NCBI GenBank assembly: GCA_907163375.1
Contig: CAJQUW010003024.1
Coordinates: 1 to 64,000 of the forward strand
DNA from: Prostheceraeus crozeri
Taxonomy: Eukaryota > Platyhelminthes > Polycladida > Euryleptidae
Length of the DNA stretch: 64,000 nucleotides
Direction: 5' to 3'
The position numbers and the translations under genes are program-made. This document shows, piece by piece, positions 20,530-31,165 of this stretch (position 1 is its first letter; each line of letters begins with the position of its first letter). The notes beneath the pieces were generated by a model. The model made no database searches, was not told the DNA's origin, and was given only the letters and a program-made list of their open reading frames with translations.

Positions 20530-21767
20530 AGGAAGGAAAACGGAAGGTTCGAGTGCGGCGGCGATTTCTTCATTGTCCTCGTGGACGAGGTGGGTTCAGT
20601 CGTCGACAGGGCTTCCAACGCATCCACCTCTGACCTCGCGAAGGTCAGAAGTGTATCAAGGTCAAACTTCTCCTTCGGTGACGTAGCTCGTCTCGCCTAC
20701 TCAAACTGACTAGCAGCTTGCCAGTCAGAGGAGGAGCGAGGAGAAGTCCGTGGATAAAAGTTTCATTCGAAGAGGAGGTCATCACTTCGTTGATCAGCTG
20801 AGTGATCTCGCGGAGATGCGATACGACGTTTGTGATGAGGCTGCGGAAGGAGGCAGTATCATTGTTCTTGATCGCGTGCAGGTTCACCAGCCGATCTGCG
20901 TAGAGGCTAATTAGTAACGACGGATCTCCGAATCGTTCTTTCAGAATCTTCAGAGCAGTAGAATAATTCTCTGAAGTGCAGGGAATCCCGCGGATTGCGT
21001 CACGGGCGTCACCGCGGAGCGCAAAGAGGAGGTACGTGAACTTCTGCACGTCGGAGATGCTACGGCAGTGAACTGTCGCATTGAACTGATCTCAGAACGG
21101 CCTCCAAGATAAGTAATCTCCGCTAAAGGTAGGAAGGCTTAACATCGGAAGGCCCTCTAGACCCAAAGAAGAGCTTGCAGTCGATGAGTGTTCATCTAAG
21201 TTAGTAGTTTCGGTGCGAAGGCAGTCTAGACGAGTTACTGCTTCAATTATCAAATCGGAGTGCTTCTCCTGATCAGCAATGTCCAATTCGATCTCATCTT
21301 CGTCGTCGAGTAGGCCGAGGATTGCTGCACCGACATCCTCCAACTTTTTCTTGGAAGACAGGAGTTTCTCTCGCAGAGCGCTGCGGGTGGACAGTCGTGG
21401 ACGCGTCAAAGTGGTCGAGGTCAGTCAAAGTACGATGTAGATGTGCAACAAGAGTACGCCGAGAAGCTTTGGAGGAGCGGAGTGAGTCCATGGTGATCTA
21501 TCCCGGGTCGCGGCACCAACAAGATGTGAATGTTAATAGAGAGAAAAAAAGGGTACCTGGTTCTAGATGCAAGAAGTGGCCCAAAACTTCTCTAAGTGCA
21601 AAGACGGAGAGAGAGAAAATAACAACCTTTCTCGCTGAGATCTGATTTAGTTGTGTCTTTAATGATGAAGGATTACAGACTCGCTGGTCAGGAGGGCGCC
21701 AGAGAGAACTAATCATCGTCAATAAGCATCAAATAAGCCACCGGACAAGTGAGCGATAAAGGAGACA
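20530..21767 (-). mobile_element. Fossil BEL/Pao LTR retrotransposon fragment
   Basis: An old, broken, partial copy on the minus strand. Its parts are one LTR-like end (about 21525-21767, beginning TGTCTCC as read on the minus strand), a primer-binding-like stretch just inside it (about 21507-21522), and a stretch related to the BEL/Pao gag (about 21491-20645). The pol region and the second LTR are missing, so age cannot be estimated from LTR divergence. It carries a few coding breaks and interrupts the older PLE-3. Confidence 0.75.
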
Positions 21768-22004
21768 TTTACAAGTGCAACTGATTGCATCTTAAGTGTG
21801 GGACAGATGAAAAAGCATCTGTTCCATCAATCTTAATCTTCACAATATTCATACAAATATTTTTCAATTTAACGATCTGGTGAGATCTTGGAAACCTGAC
21901 TTTTGTAAAGTTTTAGAAGCACCAGATGGTTTTGCTTGAAGTGAAGTTACTTGGAACTGTGCTGCTAAAGAAAAAATGTTGAAGATTATTCACAATTTTT
22001 TATG

Positions 22005-23350
22005 TTAAAAGAGGTTAGATACTTTTCCAACCTCGATTTTAGTGTGAATGAGACGACTCTTATTCATAAGAAAAATGTAGTTATTACATGTAAAAGTTTT
22101 CGCCCCACTGCGGCAACTCTTCCTCTTTTAAGCAAAACTCAGAAATTTATTCCTACACCAAGTCCATGTTCTAATCATTTTCATATTATTAATGGTGTAG
22201 ACGATTTGTTAAGAAAATCCAAATGGAGTTTTGTTGCATCCAATAATTTTAACAATTGCAGATTCTTTCCAAAAGCAACCGTTTTCCTCATGATTCCTCT
22301 GTACCCATTAATGTTTTGCGTATTTGTCATTGTATACGTTCAGCAGTTTTTTGCTTTTGTCAAAATGCTCTAGTTGTTTTCCTCCGGATTTGAATACCGC
22401 TGAACGTGTCGAGCTGAATCGTCTACCTGAGGATGCCACTGTTAAAATTGCCCCAGTCGATAGGAGCAATACATGGATGATTGTACCTATTGAGCATTAC
22501 AATGCGGAATGTTACCGCCAACTTTATGATGAAAATTTTTTATTCTTGTATTAATGAAGGTTGCACTAATAATGTAGCTTCTCAACTTTGTAACTTATTG
22601 TATTACATAAAGAAAAAAGGTTTTATTGACAACCGTAAATTATCTTTTTTGCTGCCTAAAAACGATTGTAATTCGCACCTTTTCTATTTGCTCCCTAAAG
22701 CACATAATAATAGCTGGTATTACACTACTATGCCTCCAGGCCGACCAATCATTTCAGACTCCCAAAGTATCAGCAAATTTTGTTCTGTTTTTGTAGAATA
22801 TTTTCTTGCTCCTATAGTAAAGCAATCGCCTACTTTCGTTAGTGACTCACTACATTTCATTTCCCGCATAGAAAATGTGAAAGTTTGTAATCAAACTGTA
22901 TTCTTTTCAATGGACATTTTATCCTTATACGCAAATATACCCATTGATGAGGGTATTGCCTCGGTAAGCCGCGCTTTTTTGAAGTATCCGAATCCGAAGC
23001 GGCCTGATTTCAGCTTACTGACTATGTTAAAAATTGTCGAATAATACATTTATATTTAATGGTGACTTTTTCATGATTGTATTAAAGTTACAGTGAATCA
23101 TAGTTTTCTGAGTTAACATTTTTGGACTTACAATTGTATATGAACAATGATCGTATTTTTCACCGAACTTTTTTCAAGTCCATTGACAAACATCTTTTAC
23201 TTGCACCTGATTCTTACCATCCCCAACATGCATTTAAAAATCTTTTGTATGGGCAACTGTACCGCTGGTTCTCACATAGCGCTTCATATAACGACTTCAC
23301 AGAGACGAAAAAACTGTTCAACCTTTTTTGGCGAGCTCAAGGGTACTCAC
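22005..23350 (+). pseudogene. PLE-3 reverse transcriptase, broken
   Basis: PLE RT signatures are seen in order: a fingers part with LPEDATVKIAPVDRSNTWMI (about 22420-22490), FYLLPKAHNNS, then PPGRPIISDSQSISKF (about 22735), and SMDILSLYANIPIDEGI (about 22910), equivalent to the D..sLYTNIP palm motif. Near 23122-23340 follows LDLQLYMNNDRIFHRTFFKS and HPQHAFKNLLYGQL, the thumb and connection toward the endonuclease. The catalytic YVDD region is not seen, so part of the palm is lost. The frame at 23340 runs directly into the hAT insertion and resumes on the other side. Confidence 0.8.
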
Positions 23351-24798
23351 AAGGGCGGATCCAGGAGCTCATCTTAGGGGGGCGGTGATTTTAGAAGTCA
23401 TAGTATAGTCATAAATACTTACACCCGTAGCGTAGGTCCACTGCACAAGATTGTTTCAACGTCATATGATGAGTAACTCAGCCAATTTTTCTAGGGATAG
23501 GTCGCACATTCTAATGGAATTCATTCTGTATATTGTACAAAATTATTATAATAATATCAGTTGAGAAATGAAGCATACGTAAGCTTACTAATTAATCGAC
23601 AGTTTATTCAACACACTTGAAAAACTAAATGATGACAATTAAAAATAAAAAACAACATGAGTGGAAGCTACTTGCCAGATCAGATTTTATTTTAATTATA
23701 AGACACTACTTTACCGTTGGAACCTTGATTGCTTATTCGAAAGCAGTGAAAAGTACAAAACTGTACCGAAAGTATAAAAATTGCATTTTTTGTCTTGCTT
23801 TACGATAACAACGAATACCCGTGTAAATCGATTGGTCATCGTCGGTCGCACTGTCAAATCACTGATGATGAAACAGGATAAGGAATTACAGCACAAAATT
23901 CTTCTTTCGTGATGATGTAGCAAAAACATCAATTATTTCGTTTGTGTCTGGCAAACTGTCTCTGTTACCCTGTAACAAGACCAAAGCTTCCAAGCGTTCC
24001 TCATGCATAGAACTTCGAATGTTCGTCAATGTCCGTTCCACCTTACTGAACAATCTGTCAGCCTCGCAAGTTGATACAGGCAAAGTTGCAAGTATTTTTA
24101 TAAGTCTAAATATGTTTGGGAGTATACTACTGTTACACGAGTTCAATGCCGCAATAGCGCTGTTTCCTTTGAAGCTTCTACAATGGCTTTTCCAAATCAT
24201 GAATTCAGAAGAAAATTCTTCGAAATCACCAATAAGAAATCTGCTGTATTTACTATACGCCTTCTTAACGTCAACTAATTCAGCATTCTCGATTTTGTTG
24301 GGGAGAAGTTTTTGCAAATTTGCGGCAATATCAGTATGTTTGCCAAATCGTCGTCTAAAATCTTGCAGGACATTATCTAACATCGGAATGAAATAGTTTA
24401 TACGATAATATTCAAAAGTTGAACATTCATCTGGAACACAGCTCATCCGATGAATCGAAATCTATGGTATTCTTGGCATTTGAATACTTATTCCGGTTTG
24501 TTCAGCCATATTCCTACACTTCGAGAATATTCCGTGAAAGTAATCCTCAGACTTCATCCGAGATTCTTCCAAAACCTTTTGAGTATCATGTAGCAAGCTG
24601 AGAGCCATGGTCAATTAATTGTCTTGAGCCTGTAGAGCAACGGAGAGTGGCTTCATCAGATTTGCTACATAATTTAGACAACAGATGTATACCAAGTTTT
24701 TAGATCTTGAAAGAGATGAAAGCAATTGATAAGATTTTGATCTGACTTCATTGTCGTTCCAGGTCTCCATGATTTGTAATGTTGTTATGATGGCTTCA

Positions 24799-26071
24799 TT
24801 CTGCGGCAGCTGCAAGAGAAGTACTGTGTGAAACAGAAAAGGTTGTTTCATGTTTTTGTTGACCTTCAAAAAGCCTTCGATAGTGTTCCACGAAAAGTAA
24901 TAGCTTGGGCCTTAAGATGTCAAGGGATTCCAGAAGGCCTCGTAGCATCTGTGATGTCACTGTACGAGAGATCGACGTCAAAGGTAAGCTCCATGGCAGG
25001 AACATCGGAGGAGTTTATGATAGAGGTAGGAGTCCATCAAGGTTCTGCACTCAGTCCTCTTCTCTTTATCACTGTGATGGAGGAACTGTCGAAGGAGTGT
25101 CGAGGCGAGGGTCCATGAGAGATCCTGTACGCTGATGACATCGTATTGACTGCTGAAACGAAGAACGATGTGGAGTAATTGCTTTGTGGGTGGAAAATCA
25201 GCATTGAGAAGAGGGGAATGAAAGTTAACGTGGAGAAGGCGAAGGTTATGGTGACAGGGAAGAAACAGCAAGAAACAATCAAATCTGGTAAATGTCCGTG
25301 TGGATGTTGTGGAAAAGGAGTTGGGGTGAATTCGATTCTCTGTACCTCATACCACAAGTGGTGTCATAAAAGATGTTCCCATCTGCGCTCTCTGGTGGGA
25401 GTGACACATTTCCAATGCCCTAAGTGTCGAAGCGCAAATACAACCAATATTCCGACAGACGACTCTGTAAAAATTGATGGTAGTCCTAGCATACAAGAGG
25501 TTAGCCACTTTTGCTATCTGGGAGATATGCTGGACAACCTAGGTGGAGTAGAAAGGGCAGTGAGAGCTCGGGTAGCTAATGCTTTGTCCAAATGGAGAGA
25601 GTTAGCCAGCCTTCTGCACAACAAGAGTGTCCCCCTAAGATCCAGAGCTCATGTGTATGAGTCTTGCATACGATCTGCCCTCGTGTATGGCTCAGAAACA
25701 TGTTCCTTGACACAGAAGTTGTTTGAACTATTGCGAGCATGTGATCGAAGAAAGCTGAGATACATGGTAGGAGTAAAATGGAGCGACGGAAGATCAAGTG
25801 CGGAAGTGGCAAGAATGTGTGGTCTGAAGAAGCTGGAAGATCGAGTTAGAAGAGGGCGTCTGAGATGGTTCGGTCATGTAAAGAGAGCTGAGGGAAACTG
25901 CTTGGGCAGAGTGGAAAGCATGGAAGTCCCAGGGCGTCGAGCTCAGAAGATCTGAAGAAATTAGGAATCCCCGAAGAACTCGCTGCCAACCGAGATGAAT
26001 CAACCTGATCAACCGTCCAGCCCCAGGAGATGGGATTCAACGGACGTTAAACGTGGAGTAAGTAAGAGTAA
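24799..26071 (+). mobile_element. 5'-truncated LINE inserted in the hAT, with 15-bp target duplication
   Basis: The 15-bp sequence GTTATGATGGCTTCA occurs at 24784-24798 and again at 26072-26086, bordering the insert exactly. The 3' end is the AGTAAGTAAGAGTAA tail. The 5' end starts inside the RT palm, as expected of an incomplete reverse transcription. Removing the insert rejoins the hAT frame (SSFEAIIT, duplicated in the target). Confidence 0.93.
24828..25955 (+). pseudogene. LINE reverse transcriptase with cysteine-rich insert
   Basis: The frame gives LFHVFVDLQKAFDSVPRKVI, VGVHQGSALSPLLFITVMEE and then ILYADDIVLTAET (about 25122), the catalytic motif. Two in-frame stops are seen, TGA at 25116-25118 and TAA at 25176-25178. 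After MKVNVEKAKVMVTG comes a cysteine/histidine-rich segment (CPCGCCGKGVGVNSILC, HKWCHKRCSHL, FQCPKCR), a zinc-binding PHD-like pattern, at about 25294-25430. It then resumes with VSHFCYLGDMLD, VYGSETCSLTQK and RRGRLRWFGHVKR, the standard C-terminal end of RTE-like LINEs. The zinc segment sits between thumb and C-terminal domain. RTE-like is the best guess. Confidence 0.82.
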
Positions 26072-28126
26072 GTTATGATGGCTTCAAATGAACTACAAAA
26101 TCGAGATACAGACTCATGGCGTTCGATAAATCTTGTGTTGCATAGATTTGTCAACTTTTTGAAAGAAATTTCATTATATTTGCAAATTTCAGTTTTGAAT
26201 AAAGCCACACGTTTTGCGCTGGCGTTCATTATCCTGATCGTATCACAAATGACGTCGTGAGCATTTCGAATTGGCCGAATGGTAAAACATTTTGGGCACG
26301 ACAGATTCGATGCATGGCTAACCCAGTGAAAGTAATCTGCTTGAGGTGCTACTTTTTGGATATGGGTAGCGGCCCCAGTATTAATACCGGACAGCTATGC
26401 AGCGCCATCATAGCATTGTCCGACGAGGTCATGAAAATCAAGTTTACAATCTCTCACCTTTTCTGCTATTGTATTTGCTATTTCTTCACCACTAATACGA
26501 ACCTCGATGTCGTGGTTTAAGCATTTGCTGTATAAATGATGAAACATGTCGACAAGACAAAAAGGATCTTCTCGAATAATGTAAGAATTGGTCTTTGAAT
26601 CCCTGTCGACATACCGGGCAACTAGAATCATTTGTTCTCTCATGCCTCTATCCGTGGTTTCATCAGCTAACAGACTCCAAAACCCAGCATCCTTCCTGAA
26701 CAATTTGTGATGTAATTTCTTTACCCATTAATAAAAGCAATTCGTTTAGAATATCCTTGCCTATGTAAGTAGCATTTTTATCAGCCTTTTCCACGAAATT
26801 TCGAAGATCTTCATTGCCATCATAGATGCGTAGACGAAGTTGATGTCGGAAATTGCCGTCATTGTGTTCAGTATTGATAACTTGACCATCGCTTAGAAGA
26901 ACATTTCCGTCATCTCGATGCCCTCTGAGTGCCATATTCTGCACTGTACAAAAGTTCAACGTATCTATAATTGCAGCAAGTCCAGCTCTGGTTTCACGGA
27001 CCTGCTTTGCATGGGTGCTTGAAAGAAGACTTCGAATGTCGCTAGTCGGAGAATGGTAAGTGTTCAAAAAGTTAGCGGCAAATTCAGCAATTTGCTGATG
27101 GTATCCTGATCGGTTATGAACAGATAAAGCAGCACACTTCCCAGTTAAGTCATCAAATTTAGTTTGCGGTACTGACACCAGCTTACCAAATTTCTGACCG
27201 CCACCGCCACCTATTCGCGCAGACCAACCACCACCCGCTTCTTGTCCGAAAAGAACACAATACGAACACCATGCACCAGAGTATTCCGACATGCGGCTTA
27301 TTGTTAGCCATGGAAAGGCATTTAGATGGTTGTTATTTATTGATCTCTTTCCGATTTTTCCATTTTTCGTTTTCTTTTCGGATGTCGGGAATTCCGATTT
27401 CTCTGCTGGTTTCCAGGATGCTGTTAAACTCGCATGGATTTCTTGAGAAGTTAATGAGATATTCCTTTTCTTTTTCATCAGTATTGTACCGAAATCGGCG
27501 CTCAGCTCTATGAAGCTCTCGACGTTCAGACCCGTAGATGACGATTCGACAATTCCGCTTTCACAGTGATCGTCTGTATGTATTTCTTGCTGCTTTTGTC
27601 CGCGATTGTCGATATTGTAATAGTCTGTTAACTTCTTGATCTTTGAGGAAGGTTCAGAAGACATGTCGCGAATTTTATAAAATAAAAAGAGACAGGCGCA
27701 CGAAGCGATGAGATCGTAGACCAGACTGAGACTGTAGTGAGTGTAGTCGTCGTGCTGTGAAAACTGAATGTATGTGAAGTTGAGAAACTGTTTCAACTAT
27801 CCTGCTTGTTTTTCACGTGATGCACAGGCAAAGGAGAATGTGGCCGCACGTGTAGCTGACAAAAATGCTGACTCAGCGCCAGCTGCTTGCAGACTTATCG
27901 ACAATTGCACCGAATTCCTCTGTATCGAGTGCTCTCTGATTTGACTTCCATTGACACCACACGTGATAGTTGCTGCTGTTCGCATAATTGCACGAATCGA
28001 CGGGAGATTCGACTTACCAGTGCATATATGTAATTTACCGACTCAAGGAAAGGTGATGTTCAATGTCACTTCTATCTTGGGGGGGGCGACCGCCTATTTC
28101 GCCCCCCCCCCTTGGATCCGCCAGTG

Positions 28127-28486
28127 GGTACTCACGTAGCAAAATTCGTGATAGTGTACGAAAAGTTTTTTTCTTTGCTAAGCGATCACCTGACTGTTGG
28201 AACCCAGGATTCCAAAAGTGTCCTGGCTTTTGTAAAATTTGTGAATATAGTTTTATTTATACTGTTATTGTTAATAGTGTCAATGCATCTTTTCCTCCTG
28301 TACATAGTATTTCCTGCCGTGACAAAAATGTAATCTATTTAATCACGTATGCAAATTGTATTAAAAGTTATGTCGGCCAAACAGCGCGACCATTGTATAA
28401 ACGTAATTACGAGCACATCTACAATGTTGTAAACAATTCTAATTCCTCTCTTGCTCAACATTTGACACTAATTGTAATTTCCTGAA
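28127..28486 (+). pseudogene. PLE-3 GIY-YIG endonuclease part
   Basis: The frame resumes right after the hAT target duplication. It contains cysteine-rich NPGFQKCPGFCKICEYSF and then NVIYLITYANCIKSYVGQTA, where VIYLITY is the GIY equivalent, C the retained PLE cysteine and SYVGQT the YIG block, followed by RPLYKRNYEHIYNV with the R..EH helix. The end of the domain is truncated at about 28486. Together with the RT part this is a second PLE family, distinct from PLE-1 and PLE-2. Confidence 0.78.
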
Positions 28487-28640
28487 TTTTTCTTATACTT
28501 CATTGGAGCGTTGTCACAGCCTTCAAAGGCGGCTTCAAAAGAGAAATTCATGGACAAAGAAGATCAACACATTACATGCGCAAGGATTGAACATGCAGCT
28601 CAATAAGCACAATAGGCTTCATCTTGTGTTACCTCATAAG

Positions 28641-29744
28641 GCCTAGGTGGTCCAAGTGGTGTGTGTTGATGACCAGAGAAGTTGGATACTTCATTCACAT
28701 CCAAAATATGGTGATTCCATGTCGAATTATCAAATTGATAAAGAATTGGTCTCTTCATAGCTATATCTACCTCATAGGGCCTAGGTGGTCCAAGTGGTAT
28801 GTGTTGATGACCAGAGCAGTTGGATGTTTCATTCACATCCAAAATATGGTGATTTTATGTCAAATTATCAAATTGACAAGGAATTCGTCACTTCATAGCT
28901 ATATTTACCTCATAGGGCCTAGGTGGTCCAAGTGGTATATGTTGATGACCAGAGCAGTTGGATGTTTCATTCACATCCAAAATATGGTGATTCCATGTCG
29001 AATTATCAAATTGACAAGGAATTGGTCACTTCATAGCTATATTTACCTCATAAGGCCTAGGTGGTCCAAGTGGTATGTGTTGATGACCAGAGCAGTTGTA
29101 TACTTCATTCACATCCAAAATATGGTCATTTCATGTCAAATCATCAGATTGACAAGGAATTGGTCACTTCATAGCTATATTTACCTCATAGGGCTTAGGT
29201 GGTCCAAGTGGTATGTGTTGATGACCAGAGCAGTTGTATGCTTCATTCACATCCAAAATATGGTCATTCCATGTCAAATTATCAGATTGACAAGGAATTG
29301 GTCACTTCATAGCTATATCTACCTCATAAGGCCTAGGTGGTCCAAGTGGTATGTGTTGATGACCAGAGCAGTTGTATGCTTCATTCACATCCAAAATATG
29401 GTCATTTCATGTCAAATCATCAGATTGATAAGGAATTGGTCACTTCATAGCTATATCTACCTCATAAGGCCTAGGTGGTCCAAGTGGTATGTGTTGATGA
29501 CCAGAGCAGTTGTATACTTCATTCACATCCAAAATATGGTGATTCCATGTCAAACTATCAAATTGACAAGGAATTGGTCACTTCATAGCTATATCTACCT
29601 CATAGGGCCTAGGTGGTCCAAGTGGTATGTGTTGATGACCAGAGCAGTTGTATGCTTCATTCACATCCAAAATATGGTCATTCCATGTCGAATTATCAGA
29701 TTGACGAGGAATTGGTCTCTTCATAGCTAGATTTATCTCATGTG
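28641..29744 (+). repeat. 138-bp tandem array, eight units (left arm)
   Basis: Unit starts, anchored on GCCTAGGTGGTCC, are at 28641, 28779, 28917, 29055, 29193, 29331, 29469 and 29607, exactly 138 bp apart. Because 138 is a multiple of three, one frame stays open for 368 codons; this is a by-product of the period and not a gene. Units differ by scattered substitutions and no indels. Confidence 0.95.
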
Positions 29745-30134
29745 TGGTCCAATTGGCATGTGTTGATGACGAGAACAGTTACAGTCTTCTGTGATTCCCC
29801 CCACCCAGTTCATTAAATCGCACATGAATTCTTGTCACCACGCTGAAAAAAGGCTCTGAGTATCAGCAATTCATATTGAATTCGTAGTAGGTTCAGTTCT
29901 GCCTTAAAACTGAGATGTTTGTGATGCCGAACTTTTCGCATTCTTTCTGATGATGTGCAGCGGTATGCATTGTTTAGTAACTGCGTTCAGATATAAATTC
30001 ATTGCATTTTTATTTGAATTGAAGTGGTGGTTCGAAATGAAGTAGTAGGCCTATTCTTGAATTAATGATTGCATTGCTCATAATTGACTTCGTTCTTTAT
30101 TTAGGTAATTGACATTTATCTTCTTGTTTTGCAG

Positions 30135-30301
30135 AATCAGACGACATTTTCCATCATCTAGAGGATCGCAGATACTTACATTCACTCTGCATCTACGTCA
30201 ATTGTCAGAAACGGCAATCCTTTGAAATGGTCATCGAATGCTGGACTAGCGGAGCTCATCCGCCCTCATCTGAACCTGATAACGTGCTGATAATTTATTG
30301 A
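30135..30301 (+). CDS. Exon-like frame in the left X arm
   Basis: A good acceptor (TTGTTTTGCAG) precedes an open frame of 54 codons ending in TGA at 30299-30301. It reads SDDIFHHLEDRRYLHSLCIY, then QSFEMVIECWTSGAHPPSSE and DNVLIIY. The entry phase would be 2. It looks like the last exon of a spliced gene, but no upstream exon was identified. The same exon is present inverted at 35706-35872. No family is recognised; function unknown. Confidence 0.4.
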
Positions 30302-30418
30302 ATGATTAACGTTCCTATCATTTTTGAGAGCATTGTTACTGTGATTTTGAGAGTACACAATATCGGATATACACAAAATTAAAAAATTGATCGTTCTTCC
30401 ACCGGTATAATTTCAAGC

Positions 30419-30595
30419 ATGTTTACTAATGCTACTCCGGAAATTGAAAACCACACGGTAGTCCTTGCAGGTAGGCCCGTGGATTTTCCGCATTGGGTAC
30501 ACAAGGAAGTTACTTATGGAGAGCTGAGAATGGCTTGGTTTATAAGGGAACGCTTAAATACGAGAAGGATAACTAAGGTCGTACGGGTAAAATAA
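30419..30595 (+). CDS. 58-codon ORF in the left X arm
   Basis: Begins MFTNATPEIENHTVVLAG, continues with RPVDFPHWVHKEVTYGELRM and ends RRITKVVRVK. It follows the exon-like frame by about 120 bp and is on the same strand. The mixture of strands and one helix (YGELRMAWFIRERL) is protein-like, and the helix start (GEL R) resembles that of the host gene at 3.6 kb, but this is too short for a claim. It could be a chance frame. The same ORF is found inverted in the right arm. Confidence 0.35.
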   Translation: MFTNATPEIENHTVVLAGRPVDFPHWVHKEVTYGELRMAWFIRERLNTRRITKVVRVK

Positions 30596-30839
30596 TACCT
30601 GATAATTACTTCCGTTCAAGCTTAATTTACAATCCTTTCAGAATCAGTCCATTTTGAAGTACTGCTAATTATAATGGAGATATTTTGATTAAAATAAACG
30701 ACCAAAAAACAATTCCCAATTGATTTTCGCTATATTTAATAGAAGCAGATGAAGCGGAAGGAATCTTCATTCACTACTTGTACTTGAAGATTAGCATACT
30801 TGAGTCCATTGATGGACTGCTAGAGTGCTTGCTCATGTT

Positions 30840-31165
30840 TTTCTTGTCTATTAGTTAATTGAGCATTTAAAATTGTGTGGTAATTGAAAGATATGAAGCG
30901 GAGCATTAGAATCGTAATCGTTCAATAAATTGCCACTTTTTATGTCTTTGATTAATGGATTCAACTATGTGAGTGTATGTACTTATTTACGGCAGACAAT
31001 AGAAAAATCAATGGTGCTCGCTTTATGAACGTGCTTTCTGATAGAGTCTTACGGTCTGCCTTTGATATGCTCATCAATACAAATCTGCCTATGGGCTAGC
31101 CTGTACATTTGCGTGCATCACGCTTTTCAAAGTTTCCTGTTCGAAACGTAGAGAAATTCATAAAA
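30840..31165. mobile_element. PLE remnant, inverted half 1
   Basis: Matches 32500-32800 in inverted orientation (landmarks GCTAGCCTGTACATTTGCG and GGTCTGCCTTTGATATGCTC). The latter string also occurs in the PLE-1 endonuclease at 4875-4894, so this is a relic of a PLE-1-like 3' end. No frame is left. Confidence 0.65.

Larger units (their letters stand above)
23886..27664 (-). pseudogene. hAT transposase with TTF-type zinc finger and DUF4371-like domain
   Basis: Reading from the ATG at 27664: a disordered charged N-terminus; LNAFPWLTISRMSEYSGAWC then SYCVLFG (about 27320-27240), the TTF-type zinc-finger region; RDDGNVLLSD and RLRIYDGNEDLRNF, the start of the catalytic core; FWSLLADETTDRGMREQMIL (about 26690-26630) with the first catalytic Asp in DETTD; VGQCYDGAA (about 26400) with the second motif; LCNTRFIERHESV (about 26130), the RW block with W changed to F; and the C-terminal dimerisation domain LPVSTCEADRLFSK...LTNIRSSMHEERLEAL (about 24080-23980). 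The enzyme would cut and paste the element. It is inactivated by several frame changes (one near 26690) and by the LINE insert. ZMYM- and THAP-like cellular proteins share this layout, but the TIRs show it is a transposon. Confidence 0.85.
23350..28126 (-). mobile_element. hAT DNA transposon with exact ends and 8-bp target duplication
   Basis: The ends are CAAGGGCGGATCCA and, inward from the right, CACTGGCGGATCCA. The flanks are the 8-bp duplication GGTACTCA (23342-23349 and 28127-28134). The flanking PLE frame continues across the junction. A transposase gene lies on the minus strand. The element contains a later LINE insertion at 24799-26071. Without that insert it would be about 3.5 kb, normal for hAT. 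Confidence 0.93.
18830..28486 (+). mobile_element. Penelope-like element PLE-3, heavily interrupted
   Basis: PLE reverse transcriptase pieces (22.0-23.35 kb) and a GIY-YIG piece (28.13-28.49 kb) lie on the plus strand and are separated by a hAT transposon. Coding-like pieces further left (about 18985-19140 and 20030-20230) may be its N-terminal part, separated by a foldback repeat and a BEL/Pao remnant. The left limit is uncertain. The element is a broken relic, and the nest of insertions in it shows it is one of the oldest layers here. Confidence 0.6.

Noticed and set aside
28624-29730. A 368-codon plus-strand frame of eight 46-residue repeats
   Set aside because: The frame is open only because the 138-bp repeat has a length divisible by three and the unit happens to lack stops in one frame. 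The opposite array behaves the same way on the other strand, and there is no start context, splice signal or known domain.
28641-29744. CRISPR-like array
   Set aside because: The units are continuous 138-bp tandem repeats without unique spacers, in a eukaryotic genome.
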